Notes: generated by a model from the letters alone, not told the origin. A stretch of 64,000 bases of DNA from Scylla paramamosain (GCF_035594125.1 NC_087155.1:3340192-3404191); one strand, 5' to 3'; shown: positions 21,861 to 39,440, numbered from the stretch's first letter. Made by a program: numbers and translations.

Positions 21861-24800
21861 CATGTAAAGCACCCTATAAGGGGAAAATAAATTAGTTTAC
21901 CAGAAACGTGTCTTTGAGTGTTGATGAGTGTGTTAAGCACCAAAACGCTGAAACACATGGAAAGCACTTTATAGGTAAATGCAAAAGAACATTTCATAAA
22001 ACGTGCCTTTTGAGTGTTTTAAACTTGTTAAGTACCAAAACGCTAAAATGCATGTAAACAACCTTTATAGAGAAACAAAATAACATTACTAAAAACAAAC
22101 ACACTATGAGTGTGTTTGGGCCTCTTAAATATAAAAACGCTAAAATGCATGCATTATACACTATATAAGGAAAGAAAAAGACATTACCAAAAATGTGTAT
22201 TATTATAAGAGTTATGAAAATTTTGAGTTACTTAGGTGCATACCAAAACATTTAAACGCATGAATAACACTCTATATGGAGAAAAGGAAAACAAATATTT
22301 TGAGTGTTTTTAACATTGTTAGGTACCAAAACGTGAAAATACATGCATAACCTCCTATGTGTGGAAATTAGACATTGCCATAAAAGTGTATGAGTCCTTT
22401 TAACCGTTTTAAGTACCAAAAAGCTATAAAAAAAACATAAAAAACACCCTATATGGGAAAAGAGAGAGAGAAAAAAAAAACATTACCAAAAATTTTTCTT
22501 TTTTTTATTTTCAGCTTCTTACGTAACAAACCCCTCGAACGCACGCAAAATATTCTTTATGGAAAAATAAAATAACATAAAAAAATAAGTATTTTGAGTG
22601 TGTTTTAGCCTGTTACGTAGAAAACGCGAAATGCATGCAAATTACCATGGATTAGTAAACGAAAAGACACTATGAGAAACTTGTAGTATGAGTGTTTTCT
22701 AAGCTTCTTAGGTATAAAAACTCTCAAACACATGAATAGCACTCTATACGGAGAAACAGAACAGTATTACCAAAAACATGTATTTTGAGTGCTTTTCACA
22801 TTATTAGGTACCGAAACGCGAAAATGCACTCATAGCACCCTATATGGGAAGGGATATGAGATTTCCAGAAACGTGTCTTTTGACTGTTTATGAGGTGTTG
22901 GGCACCTTAAACGCTAAAAAGCATCGAAAGCACCTTATATAGGAAAAGCAAAACAACATTATGAAAAAAAAGTGTCTTTTCAGTATTTTTGAGTTTCTTA
23001 CGTATAAAAAAAATACTAAAACGCATGCAAACACCCTCTATGGAGAAACACAGTAACTAATGAAAAAAACGTGTATTTTCTCTTTTTTGAGCTTGAAATG
23101 CATGCAAAGTACCCTATATGGGTAAACGAAATAACTTAATAAGTTTCTTAGGTACCAAAACGCTAAAACGTATAACACTCTATATGGAGAAACAGAAGAA
23201 GAGAACAAAAAAAAAAATGTATTTTGAGTGTTTTCACAATATTAGGTATTAAAACGCAAAAATACATGGAAAAACTTCTTTATAGGGAATCGAAACGATA
23301 TTACAAGAAATGTGTCTTTTGAGTGTTTTTTAAGCGTATTACGCACAAAAAGCGTAAAGAGCATGGAAAGAAACACATGAGAATAAAACAAAACAAAAAA
23401 AAAAAAAGAAACGCTGCCCAAACATATCTTTTGATTGTTTCTCATCTTACGTACCAAAACCCCTAAAAATGATTGGAAAACTCCTTTAATGGAGAAACAG
23501 AATATCATAAAAAAAAACTTTTTTAAGATTTTTAGTGTTTTTTTTTAGTTTGTTACGTACAAAACTCCAAATGCATGTAAATTTCCATATATGGAAAAAC
23601 GAAAAGACAGCGAAAAATTTGTATTATGAGAGTTTTTGTTCTTATTAGGTATCAAAATGTTAAAATACATAAATAGTCCTCTATATGGAGAAAAAGACAA
23701 CATTATGAAAAACGTGTATTTTGACTTTTTCACATTGTTAGGAACTATAACACCAAAATGCATACAAAGCCCCTCTATGTGGAAAAGACGACATTACATG
23801 AAACGTGTCTTTTGAGTGTTTTCGAGAGTGTTTAAGCACCAAAACGTTAAAAAGGATCAAATCACTATATATAAATACAAAATAATATTACGAAAAACGT
23901 GTCTTTTAAGTGTTTTAAACTGTTTACGTACCAAAAAACACCCTTTATGGCTAAACAAAATAACATTATGAAAAATAAGATTTCTGCGAGTTTTTGATCT
24001 TGTTACATTGAAAAAGACCCAAATGCATGCAAATTACAATATATAGGAAAACGAAAAGACATTACTAGTAGCGTGTATATTGAGTGTTTTTGAGCTTCTA
24101 AGGACCGAAACGCGAAAACATGTTAATAGCACTCAATATGCAGAAACAGAACAACATTAACAAAAACGAGTATTTTCGGTGTTTTTCACATTGTTAGGTA
24201 CCAAACGCAAAAATGCATGCAAAGCCACTTCAATGGAAAAAGAAAAAAAAAACAAAAAGAAACGTATCTTTTGAGTGTTTTCTACATGTTAAGTACTAAA
24301 ACATTCAAAAGCATGGAAAGCTTCCTATATAAAAAAAAAAAAAAAGTAGAAAACATTACCAAAAAGGTGCCTTTTCAGTATTTTCTACTTATTACGTATC
24401 AAAACGCTAAAACATATGAAAAACACCCTTTATGGAGGAAAAGAATAACATTAACAAAAAAAAAGGATTATCAAAAAGTATTTTGAGTGTTTTTGTTTTT
24501 CAGTGGTACAAAAACGCCAAAATACATGCAAGATACGCTATAGAGGGAAACGAAAGGACATTACGAGAGACGTGTATAATGCGTGTTTTTGAGCTTCTTA
24601 GATACGAAAAAGATAAAACAAATGAATATCACTTTATATGGAGAAACAGATGAGCATTACGAAAAAAAAACATTTGCAATGTATTTCACATTATTAGGTA
24701 ACAAAATGGCAAAATGTATGCAAAGCATCCTATAAGTAAAAAAAAAAAACATTTTCAGAAACAGGTTTTTGAATGTTTTTGCGCGTAACAGTCACCAAAA

Positions 24801-27800
24801 CGCTAAAAAGCATGGAAAGTACCCTATATAGAAAAAAAAAATAATAATGTCTTTTGAGTGTTTTTGAGCTACTTACATACCAAAACACTAAAACTGATGT
24901 AAAACACCATTTATGGAAAAACAATAATATTGCGAAAAAAAAAGTATTTTTTTTTTTTTTTGTGTGTGTTTTTGAGCTTTTTACATGTAAAAACGCCATA
25001 ATGTATGGAACGCACGAAAGGACATTACGTTCTATATGGAGAGACAGAAAAAAACATTACCAAAAACGTGTGTTTTTCGGTGTATTTCATATTGTTAGGT
25101 AGCAAAACGCCAACAAGCACTAACACCCTATATACAAACGTGCCTTTTAAGTGTTCATGAGCGTGTTAGGCACCAAACACTAAAAAACATGAAAACCACA
25201 CTCTATGGGAACACCAAACAACATTACCAAAAACGTGTCTTTTGAGTGATTTGAGGTATTTACCCACAAAACGCTAAAACGCTATCAAAACACAAATTAT
25301 GGAGAAACACAATAACTTTACTAAAAACTTGAATTTTGAGTGTTTTGAATTTGTTTTTGTACAAAAACGCAAAAATGCATGGAAAATACCCTAAATGGGA
25401 AACGAAGGAACATTACGGGAAACGCGTACCGTGTGTTTTTGCAACTTCGTTGTGCTAAAACGCACAAATAGCAATCTAAATGGAGAAACAGAATATTACT
25501 AAAAACGTGCATTTTGAGTATTTTTTTCAATATATTTAGGTGCCAAAAGATCAAAGTGCATGGAAAGCACGCTCTTTGGGGAAACGAAAAAAAAAAAAAA
25601 CATTTCCAGAAATATGTCTTTTGAGAGTTTATGACCGTGTTAGGCACCGAAATGCTAAAAAGCATGGAAACACCATATATAAGAAAACCAAACATTACCA
25701 AAAACGTGTCTTTTGAATGTTTTTTTTCTTCAGATATTTACTTACTAAAATGCTAAAACGAATGCAAAACACCCTTTATTGAGAAACACAAGAACATTAC
25801 CAGAAACATGTATTTTGAAATATATATAAAAAACTACAAAATGCATGCAAAGTAACCAATATGGGGAAACAAAAAGACATTAAGAGAAACGTATATCATT
25901 ACTGTTTTTGAGCTTCTTAGATACTAAAACGCTAAAACACATGAATAGCACTATAGATGGAAAAATAGAACATTACCAAAAACGCGTCCTTTCAGTGTAT
26001 TTCACATTGTTAGGTACCAAAGCTCCAAAATCCACGCAAAGAATCCTATATGGGGATAAGAAACTATTTCCAAAAAACGTCTCTTTTAAGTGTTTATGTG
26101 CGTTTTAGGCACCAAAATGCTAAAAAGCATGGAAAGTACCCTATATGGAAAAATAAAACATTAGCAAAAACGTATATTTTGAGTGTTTTGAGCAAAATAC
26201 ACAATATCTTTACCGGAAACGTGAATTTTGAGTTTTTTTTTTTTCAGCTTGTTACGTACAAAAACGCCAAAATGCATGTGTAGGTACGTTATATTGGGAA
26301 ACGAGATAACATTATGAAACACGCGTATTATATGTGTTTTTGAGCTCCATAGGTATTAAAACGCAAAAATTAAATTCCATATGGAGAAAAAGAACATTAC
26401 CGAAAACGTGTATTTAGAGTGTTTTTTTTTTCACATTGTTAGGTACCAAAACATCAAAATTTAAACCACTCTCTATTGGGAAACGAAACATTTCCAGAAG
26501 CAGGTCTTTTGAGTGTTTATGAGTGTGTTAGACACCAAACACTATAAATCATGGAAAGATTTCTATATTGGAAAACAAAACAACATTTTAGTTATTTGGG
26601 TACCAAAACGATATGGAGAAAAAGAACAACATTACCAGAAAAAAAAATACCAGAAAAATGACAAAATGTATGGAAAGTATTCTATATGAAAAAACTAAAA
26701 GACATTACGAGAAACGTTTAGTATGGGAGTTTTGAAATTAATAGGTACCAAAATGTTAGAACGCATGAATAGCATTCACACTATATGGAGAAACAGAACA
26801 ATATTACGATGAACGTTAATATAGATTTTTTTTTTTTTTTTTTTTTACAATTTTAGGTACCAAAAGGCTAAAGTGTATACAAAGCCTCTTTAATAGGAAA
26901 CCAAACGACATTACAATAAAAATGTCTTTTGAGTGTTTTGAGCGTATTAGGCACCAAAATATTAAAAGGTATGAAAATCACCCTATATGTGAATACAAAA
27001 CAATATTACGAAAAATAGTCTTTTATTTTTATTTTTTTTTTTTTTTGAAAACACTAAAACACATTTAAATCACCCTATATGGCTAAAACAAAATAGTATT
27101 ACCAAAAGCAAGTATTCTGAGTGTTTTTCAGCTTGTAACGTTGAAAATGCCAAAATGCATGTAACCCTATATGTACCCTATATGGGGAAACAAAAAGATA
27201 TTGCGCGAAACGTATTATAAGTGTTTTTCATCTTAGTTTCCAAAACGCCTTAATAGTACTCTATATGGAGAAGCAGAACAACATTACCAAAAATATGTAT
27301 ATTTTGAGATGATTTTCACATTGATATTTAGCAAAACGCCAAAATGCATGCATATGGGGAAACGAAACAACATTGCAAGAAACGTATCTTTTGAGTGTTT
27401 TTTTGTGTTTGGCACCAAAGCGCTAAAAAGCATGTAAAGCAACTTTTAAGGGAATAGAAAAGAACATTATTAAAAACGTGTCTTTTAAGTGTTTTTAAGC
27501 TTATTACGTACCAAACGCTAATACGCATGCAAAACACCCTCCATGGAGAAACAGAATGAAATTTGAAATTTAAGTATTTTGAGTGTTTTGAGCTTGTTAC
27601 GTACACAAACAGCCAATTGCATTGAAGATACACTAAATATTGAATTCAACGCAAAGACATTACGAAAAACCTTTGTTATGAGTGATTTTGAGTTTTTTTA
27701 GGTACCAAAACAAGGAAACCTTTAAAAGGCCACTATATGGAGAAACAAAGCAACATTACTAAAAACGTCTATTTCAAATGTTCTTCATGTTGTTACTTAC

Positions 27801-30800
27801 CAACACGCCAAAATGCATGCAAAGCCCCTTATATGGGGGAAAAAAAACGACTTTACAAAATGCGTATCTTTTGAGTGTTTCTGTGCACGTTAGGCACCAA
27901 AACGCTGAAAAGCATGCAAAAGCACGGTAAATGGAAAAAAAAAATACATTACCAAATTAGGAGAAATGAGTATTGTGAGTGTTTTTTAGCTTATTAGGTA
28001 CCAAAATGCTAAAACGCATGAATAGATCAACATGGGGGAAACAGAACATTAACAAAAACTGTATTTTCTGTGTTTTTCACTTTGTTATGTATCAAAAACG
28101 CCAAAGCATACAAAGCACGCTATGTATAAGGGACATTACAAGGAATGTGTCTTTTTAGTATTTTTGAGCGTGTAAGGAACTAAAACACTATAAAAGCATG
28201 AAAAGCACCTTATATGGGAAAGTAAAACAAAATTACCAAAAAAAAAGTGTTTTTCGAGTGTTTTTGAGCTATTTGCGAACCAAAACGCTAAAACGCATGC
28301 AAAACTCATTTTTTTATTTTTTATAACTAACGGCAAAATGCATGCATAGTACCCTACATGTGGAAACGAAGGCATAACGAAAAACATGTATTATGAGTGT
28401 TTTCAGCTTAGTTACCAAAACGTGAAAAAAGCATGAAGGCACTCTTTATGGAGAAAAAGAACAAGATTACCAGAAAGGTATATTTTCAATGTATTTCACA
28501 TTATTAGTACCAAGATGGAAAAAAAAAAACTTTCAAAATACCCTATATGGTTAAAAGAAACGGCATTTCCAAAAACGTTTCTTTTGACTGTTTATAACTG
28601 TGATTTGAGTCTTTGAACCAATTCACAGGCAAAAATTCCCGTGATGGAGAATCACAATAACTTTACCAAAAAAACGTAAATTTTAAGTGTTATTGAGATT
28701 TTACGTATAAAAACGCCAAAATGCATGCAAAATACCCTATTAGCATGATAGGCACAAAAACGGTTAAAAGCATGGATTGCACCCTATACAGGAAAACAAA
28801 GCAACATTACCAAAAACTGGGAAAATTGGGAATCAAAAAGTTTCTTAGGTACCAAAAACCTAAACCCTATAAATAGCACTCTTTATAAAAAAAAAAAAAA
28901 AAAGGCAGAATAACATTACTTACAACGTGTATTTTAAATGTTTTTTACATTGTTACCAAAACGCCAATATCCATGTAAAGCATCCTATATGAAGAAACCA
29001 AACGACATTACTAGAACTCTTTCTTTTCGTTGTTTTTGAGTGTTAGGAATCATAATGCTAAAAAGCATGGACTTCACCCTATATGAAAATACAAAACAAC
29101 ATTACGAAAAGCGTGTTTTTTTGAGGGTTTTAGAAATTCTTACGTACATAACGCTAAAACGCATGCAGAATAACCTCTACGGCTAAACAGAATAACATTA
29201 CCAAAAATAAGTATTTTGATTGTTTTTAACTTGTTACGTTGAAAAACGCAGAGATGCATGCAAGGTACTCTCTATTAGACAAAAAAAAAAACGGAATAAC
29301 ATTACGAGAAACGTGAGTTATGAGAGTTTTTGAGCTTTTTAGCTACTAAAATATAAAAACGCATGAATAGCACTCTGTATTGAGAACAAGATCAACATTA
29401 TAAAAAAAATTGTATTTTGAGGGTTTTTCACATTGTTAGGTACCAAACCCCAAAATGCATAAAATACCCCTATGTGGGGAAACCAAATGACATTTCCAGA
29501 AACGTGTATTTTAGGTGTTTTTGAACGTGTTGGGCACCAAAACGCTTAAAAGCATGGAAACCACCCTATATGGGAAAACAAAACAACATTACCAAAAAAC
29601 GTGTCTTTTGAGTGTTTATGAGTTATTTACGTAACAAAACGCTAAAACGCATGGAAGACACCTTTATGGAGAAACACAACAATTTTACTAAAAACGTGTA
29701 TTTGTAAGTGTTTTTGAGCTTGTTACGTAGATAAACGCCAAAATATATGGAAAGTACGTTATATGGGGAAATGAAAGGACCTTACAAAAAAAAAACGTAT
29801 ATTATGATTTTTGAGCCTTTTTATGTAGCAAAGCTTTAAAACGCATGAATAGATAGCACTCTATATGGATAAAAAGAAAAACAATATAAAAACAAATATG
29901 TACTTTGACTGTAATTAACATTGTTAGATACTAAAACGCCAATATGCCTGCAAAATACCTTTTATTTGGAGAGGAAACGAGATTTCTAAAACCATATATT
30001 TTCAATATCTAAGAGAGTCCTAGGCACCATAACATTAAAAAAAGCAAGGAAAGAACCCTACATGGGGGGGGGAAAAAATAATAATAATTACCAAAAAACC
30101 GTCATTTTTTCAGAGTTTTTGAGCTACCTACGTACGAAAACGTTAAAACTAATACAAAACACCGTCTTTGCAGATCCAAAAACCCTTTTAAAAGGGCAAC
30201 GAAACGACATTACCAAAAAAGTGTATTTTGGGTCTTTTTTGAGCTGTTATGCTTCAGAATGCTAAAAAGCATGAAAATCACCCTATATGTGAATACAACG
30301 CAAAATTACGAAAAACGTGTCTTTTGAGTGTTTTGAACTTCTTACGTACCAAAACGCTAAAAGAAAAAAAAGAAAAAAAACCTTTTGTGGCAAAACAGAA
30401 TAAATTTACAAAATAAGTAATATTCATAACGTTCTAAACTTATTTACGTTGAAAAAAAAAAAAAGTAAAAATGCATGCAAAACGCCAAAATAACACTTCC
30501 CGAAAAATGTGTTTTAAGTAAATGTTTATGAGCGTGTTAGACACCAAAACGTTAAAAAGTATGGAAAGCATACTATATGAAAAAAAGCATGTATTTTAAG
30601 TGTTTTACAACTACTTACATACGAAAACGCATGGAAGACAACCTTTATGGAGAAAGGCAAAAACATTACCAGAAACAAGTATTTTGAATGTTTGGACCCA
30701 TTTAGTTACAAAAACGCCAAAAATTCATGCAAAGTACCTTACATTGGGAAAAGAAAATTCAGTACGAAAAACGTGTATTATGTCTGTTTTTTTATGTTCT

Positions 30801-31472
30801 CTACTAAAACGATAAAACGCATAAATAGCACTTCATATGGAGAGACAAAACAATATTACCAAACACGTGTCTTTTCAGTATATTTCATAATGTTAGGTAA
30901 TAAAACTCCAAAATCCATGCAAAGCACCCTATATGGCAAAAAGGAAAATAAATTTTCAAAAACATGGTGTTAACCACCAAAACAATAAGAAAATGGAAAG
31001 TACCCGATATGGAAAAAGAAAACATTACCGAAAGCTTCCTTTTTAAGAATTTTTAAACTACTTACATACCTATAGGCTAAAACGTTTGTAAAACAACCTT
31101 CATGGTGAAATAGAAAATATTACCAAAAATAAATTATATTAAGTGTTTTCAGCTTATTATGTAGAAAAATGCCAAAATGTATTCAAAGTGTTCCATATGA
31201 AGAAATGAAAACACATTACTCGAAACGAGTACTATGCGTGTTTTTTTTTTTTTTTTTGAGTTTCTTAGTTACCAAATACGAAAACGCGTTAAGAGCTCTA
31301 TATGGAGAAACAGAATAATATTATCAAAAATTTTTGGGTGGTTTTTACATGGTTAGATACTAAAATGCCCAAATGAATGCATTTGGGGAAAGAAAACGAC
31401 ATTCCAAGAAACGTATCTTTTGAGTGTGTTTCTGCAAGTTCGGCACCAAAACGCTAAAAAGCATGGAGACCG
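21861..31472 (+). repeat. Higher-order satellite array, block 4 (forward, longest)
   Basis: 9.6 kb of the same five-type satellite in forward orientation without a transposon. S1 monomers (GTGTTAGGCACC-like) and S4 monomers (GAATAGCACTC) alternate at the ~480-bp period, with local losses of one or two monomers. Several A- or T-runs occur (e.g. 23392-23407, 24950-24961, 26826-26846, 31239-31257). No coding capacity, RNA gene or conserved non-satellite island is seen. Confidence 0.86.
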
Positions 31473-34092
<2,620 letters not shown>

Positions 34093-34891
34093 TGTGAGAG
34101 TTTTTGAGCTTTTAGATACCAAAATCCTAAAATGCACTTTATACGGAGAAAAATCACATTACCCAAAAAATTGTATTTTGAGTGTATTTTACATTTTTAG
34201 ATATCAAAACGCTAAAAAAGGTACATAAAGCCCACTTGATGGGGAAACCAAACGACATTACTAAAATCGTGTCTTTTGAGTATTTCCGTGCGTTTTAGGT
34301 ACCAAAACGCTAAAAAGCATGGATATAACTATATATTGGAAAACAAAACATTACAAAAAACGTGTCTTTTGAGTGTTTTGAACTTCTTATACACCAAAAC
34401 GCTAAAACATATTCAAAACTCCCTTTATGGCTAAAACGAATAAAATTACCAAAAAGAAAGTGCTTGTTACGTTGAAAACCGCCAAAATGCAAGCAAAGTA
34501 CGCTATACGGGGAAACGAAAAGTCATTAACCGTTACGTGTATTTTCAATGTTTTTTTTTTCAGGTTCTTAGGTATCAAAACGCAAAAACGCGTTAATAGC
34601 ACACTATATGGAGAAACAGAACAGCTTTACCAAAACGTTTATTTTTTTTTTTTTTTACAATCTTAGTTACCAAAACGCCAAAATGCAAATGGAAAAACTA
34701 AAAGACATTGCAAAAAACACATCTTCTGAGTGTTTTTCTATATGTTTTTACAAAACTCTAAAAAGCATGAAAAACTCCCTTTATGAGAACAGAAAACAAA
34801 GTTAGGAAAAACGTGTCTTCTAAGTGTTCCTAAGTTTCTTAGGCACCAAAACACTAAAACGCAGGCAAAAACACCTTTCATGCAAAGTACC
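34093..34891 (+). repeat. Higher-order satellite array, block 6 (forward)
   Basis: About 0.8 kb of forward satellite ending in the fused motif AACACCTTTCATGCAAAG (an S2-to-S3 monomer jump) at the edge of the non-satellite island. No gene is seen. Confidence 0.83.
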
Positions 34892-35333
34892 CTGTCATCA
34901 TTTTCACTGGCCGGACCCGTCCAATGTCATCTCCTCACGTCTGCCCAGCTGTGTTCCTCTGGTCATCCGCTGTCACTTCCTGGCAAACAATTAAGTATTA
35001 ATCCGATCCAGATTATTCTTGCTTTCACTTTTCCTTCTTCTGTTATTAAGTGGTGCCTATCTGTCTATTTATTTACCTGTCTGTCTGTCTATCTGTCTGC
35101 CTATCCGTCTCCTGCCATCTGTATGTCTGTCTGTCTACCTATCAGTGTTTATATCATTCCTTTCTGTCCTTTATTATTATTGTTGTTGGCTGTTATTATT
35201 TTGTATTATTCTGTGTTATATCGTGTGCTGTGTATTATGTGTTTTTATATTTCTGTGCCTTAATTATCTGTACATTCACGTGACTCATACAAACTCGCTC
35301 ACAGTCTGCACTCTTTCCATCATTACTTGCCAC

Positions 35334-36310
35334 AATGTCCACTGAAACCACCGCTACCCTTCACATCACTTTCATACACGAATCTCATCACGTTCCTAAT
35401 TTTCCTGGTACTGGCACAGAGACTGTTCATCAATTTATTAAAAAAAATTGAGGAGGAATGTACTCGATGTGCAGCCACATCTGATAAAGAGAAAATCTCA
35501 ATCTTAAAATCACGCATCTGTCACGAGCCTTTGAGTTTTGCTGGCCTGTTGATAAAGTCAGACAGATTTGCTTCACCACCATTTTTGAGGACTTCACCAA
35601 TCACCTCAGAAATCATTTCCAAAGTCACTCATTCTCTTCTCATACTCTCTAAATCAATCCCACAGCATGTACGCTCAACCACTAATCCTTATCAGGCAAA
35701 AAACATTGTTTCCTCTCTCAACTCAGAATTGATCACTCAGCTATAAGACTCAAATTGGTTTACAAATGAATCACTGTCATCAGATGGGTTGAAAAGGCTT
35801 ATAGCTTATATCTTGTTCACCTCCTTTCTCGATGCTCCCAATTTCCAGGTCATAAATGACATCGAATTTCACAAATCAGACTACATCTACATCTGCAAAT
35901 TCATTTCTGATAAGCGTCCCCTTCCCACCTCTGAACCTGTTCAGGCTCTTGTTGCTTCCTCACCTGACTCACCACCCTCTCCTCATCATCCACCCTTCAA
36001 TTCTTCTTCTTCTCGTGAATGTTACATTAGACGTACATCCCCTTCATCTTGCTATCAGTACGCTCGATCGAAATCAAGGCCAAGAAATATCACTTGCAAC
36101 CGTTGCAAGCTACCAGGTCATGTTCTTGCACAGTGTAGAGTTGTTCTCGATAGCTCAGGAAGACACTCCTTTAACCCTGAAGCTTTCTGTTCCTTCCACA
36201 AAAGGGTAGTTAACTTCTTACAAGATTACAGGCATTATCACGCAAATCCACAGACTTCACACACATCGTCGGAAAACTCTTCGTGCCCTTTTCTGACCAG
36301 TCCACCATAA
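35334..36310 (+). pseudogene. Gypsy Gag with CCHC zinc knuckle (frameshifted)
   Basis: The native start is probably the ATG at 35334 (MSTETTATLHITFIHESHH). The frame shifts at the A-run near 35442 and continues as IEEECTRCAATSDKEKISIL. An in-frame TAA at 35744-35746 interrupts it, then it continues through FTSFLDAPNFQV to a Ser/Pro-rich stretch. It ends with one nucleocapsid-type knuckle, CNRCKLPGHVLAQC (C-x2-C-x4-H-x4-C). Gag would form the particle and bind element RNA. The two lesions prevent one-chain translation. Confidence 0.75.
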
Positions 36311-36389
36311 TATCGGCTATCCTCAAGTCTTCTCCTTATTATATACCTAAACATCGTTCAAAACACAAGGTATGCTTCACATTCTCATA

Positions 36390-39290
36390 ACTCAGTACTT
36401 CCTTCAATTAACATTCGATATGCTGGATTATTCAATGGTATTATCACTAATGTTACGTGTCACTCTGTATCACACAAAGCTTTCTTTGACACGGGTGCTG
36501 CTGTAACTTTATCAAAATGGATGAATTTCGGAAATTCTCTTCCTCTTCTCAGAATCTCATCACTACATTACCTCCTAATGTCAATCTAAATGGTATATCT
36601 GGGAAAATTACCTTACCTCACGGGAACCAGACATATGTGATTATTTTTATATTGTATCTGATGTATCTTTCAATGCTGATCTTTTTCATAGGCTTCAACA
36701 CCATGTGCAAATATGACATCAGTCTTTCCCCTGCCATCAATGAAATCGCTTAAGGGGATACTTATATTTCTACTATTCTTCCCTCTGGTACTTCCTCTCT
36801 TGCTGGTGTAGTGACATCTGTTACAACTTCCTTGTACTAGCCATCACATGTTATCTACACGGAATTCTTGTGTTATGATGTCTAATTTTCCTGTCTTACA
36901 GCTTCATTCTCAATCAGCTTCCCAGTCAGACCACGGTGTAACTCCCTGTAAACACATTTTGCTGGCAGATCCGTTAACGCTATCTGAATGTGCTTTATAT
37001 GTTGCAAACGCTGAGGTTAAGTCTGCTGTATCAGGAACTGATATCCTGTGTTATGCACAACAATCTCCATGCAAAGGTGTTGAGTTGGAATCCTTTCTTA
37101 CCACCATCGATGAAAATGGTTCCTGTAAAATTGGGCTGAAAAATGTCACATCTAAGCCTGTCAAGCTCAAAGCTGGTGTGCTACTCGGAGAAGCCTTGCC
37201 TTACTCTGAGAAAGTTGTAATCTTGGATGATTTACCTTCTTCTATCAATAATGTATCTGCATCTGACAGCCATGACATGTCTTCTCTCCCGCCTATCACC
37301 AATAATCACTTTTCTGTACTTGATTTCCCAGAATCTCAGCATGAATTAGTTGCTCTCCTAAATTCTTTCAGGAACGTTCTCTCGCTCCCTGGTGAACCTC
37401 TGGGCCATACAGACGTCATCACTCACGCTATTTATCAGACGCCTGGGTCCAGACCATCTTACACCTCGTTCTATAGGGTGCCACACAGTTGTCGTGTTCT
37501 GCTTGACGAAGCTGTGCGAGGTTTGTTACTTCAGGATGTAGTGGAACATGCCTGTTCACCTCGTAATGCTCCCTTGTTACTCGTTCCAAAGAAACAAGGC
37601 AATTATCGACTTCAGGAAACTCAACGCATCTGCCATTTCTGATCGTTATCCAATGCCGAAGTTAGATGACTTTCTTCAGTCTCTCGGAGATTCAAATGCG
37701 GTATTTTCACCCTTAGACTTATATTCAGGATTTTTTTTCAAGTCGAATTAGAGGAAACATCACGGCCATATACTACTTTCACTACCTCCTCTGGCCAGTT
37801 TATGTTCAAACGCATGGCCCAAGGTCTATGTAACTCGCCTCTAACGTTTCAAAGATTGATGATATCTCTTCTCTCAGGCCTTATCGGTAAAAGTGTTTTC
37901 TGCTTCCTTGATGACGTTATCATTGCATCAGAGTCTTTACAGGATCATTTTCACACGCTGTCTCTCGTTCTGTCACACTTTCACACTTTAGATGACAAGG
38001 TAAATGCTGTGAAAAATTTCCTTGTTCCTGCTAATATCGATCAGATCAGGCAATTCATCGGTCTTGCTGGATTTTATCGCCAGTTCATCAAAAACTTCAG
38101 CCTTATCGCTCAACCTCTCACTCATTTGCTCCAGAAAAATGTTGCATTCATCTGGTCTGAAAAAGGAATAAGATGCCTTTGATCTTCTCAAAACTGCCTT
38201 GTGTCAAGCACCAGTTCTTGCTTTTCCAAATTTCGAGAAAGATTTCATTTTATATACTGACGCTTCTGGCTATGGAATCGGTGCTGTTCTTATGCAGAAA
38301 AATTCATTTGGTAAACATCGCGTACTAGCTTACGTTAGTAGACTTCTCAACAAGGCAGAGCAAAATTAATTATGAAGTTGCAAAGCGTAAAAGACTCGCT
38401 GTGATCTGGGCGTTACGTCATTTCCGTGAACTCATCTTAGACTATAAGATTCATGTTCACACTGATCACTATGCTGTTACAGAAACCTTCAAATGCAACA
38501 ACTTCACAGGTCAATTTGCTCACTGGCATCTCATGATTCAAGAATTTAGTCCTACAATTTCATATATTCCTGGTAAGGCAAACTCAGTGGCAGATGCACT
38601 ATCACACAATGTTACTACTATCTCTGTCATGACAGAAAATCATGCCATGCCAGCCATGGATGAAATAAGGAAACATCAACGTTCAAACCCCTTCCATTCT
38701 AGTGTCACTTATTACCTCGAATCTAGTGATGAGACAAATCTTCCTAAGTTGCGAGTGCTGATACATTTTTCATGCAAGACAACCTCTTATATAAATCGAG
38801 TGATGTCTCTACTGACAATTCTAGTGAGCGCGGTACCTCAGTCGCTAGTGAATATTATCCTTCACCACGTTCATGACTTATCCCATACAGGATATCCAGG
38901 TCGGGACAGATGCCTTGCGCAAACAAAACGATCATATTTCTGACCGACTATGAGGAAAAATAGCTTTCAACACTGTGCGCTCTGTGCTCAGTGTGCTTCA
39001 CACCGTCCATCACTCACTCACGACACATATTAGATCCATTGTTCTTTGGGCCACACCGTGTGATCGAATCTCTCCATGGCCACAAAGAACAATTCTAGAT
39101 CTCAAAACCTTAGGGGGAAGAGATTGTCCATGTTGATCATTTGAAGCGTGTGAACAAGGGATTCGAAGATGAGTGTGCACATCATGTATCATTAAGTTCT
39201 GATTTAACAAATCCTTCAAGCACCTCAAGCTTAACCACACACACTTCTTCTTACAGGCTGAAACTTCGTTCCCATTCCAAGTTTTAATCA
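36390..39290 (+). pseudogene. Gypsy Pol: protease, RT, RNase H, truncated integrase
   Basis: The protease is marked by AFFDTGAAVTLSK (36483-36521), followed by a frameshift. RT runs from ~37310: RNAPLLLVPKKQGN, frameshift, FRKLNASAISDRYPMPKLDD, FSPLDLYSGFF, FKRMAQGLCNSPLTFQRLM, and VFCFLDDVIIAS with the catalytic DD (~37910). The RT then jumps at ~37985 to DDKVNAVKNFLVPANIDQIR, so roughly 30-40 residues are missing. RNase H has [19 protein letters not shown] and VHTDHYAVTE, and a small AATT-type insertion near 38367 adds stops. Integrase keeps its HHCC finger (HHVHDLSHTGYPG, then CALCAQC, ~38860-39000), then jumps directly to the C-terminal FFGPHRVIESLHGHKEQF region. The catalytic core is deleted. 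Confidence 0.8.
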
Positions 39291-39402
39291 TCCATTTTCA
39301 ATATCATGTATATATGTGTATATTTCTCCCTCCTTATATGTGTTCTACATGTATCATATTATCTTATCATGTTTTTTTTTATGTTATTAAGGTTCTTGTT
39401 CC

Positions 39403-39405
<3 letters not shown>

Positions 39406-39438
<33 letters not shown>
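39406..39438. repeat. (CT)n microsatellite
   Basis: Pure CT dinucleotide of about 33 bp downstream of the Gypsy integrase remnant. Confidence 0.95.

Positions 39439-39440
<2 letters not shown>

Noticed and set aside
34892..35333. 5' LTR of the Gypsy element
   Set aside because: No matching segment was recognised in 39523-40860, and there is no clear TG...CA boundary or primer-binding site that I can support.
39010..39291. 93-codon minus-strand open frame over the Gypsy integrase remnant
   Set aside because: Antisense to the recognisable integrase C-terminal peptide on the plus strand.
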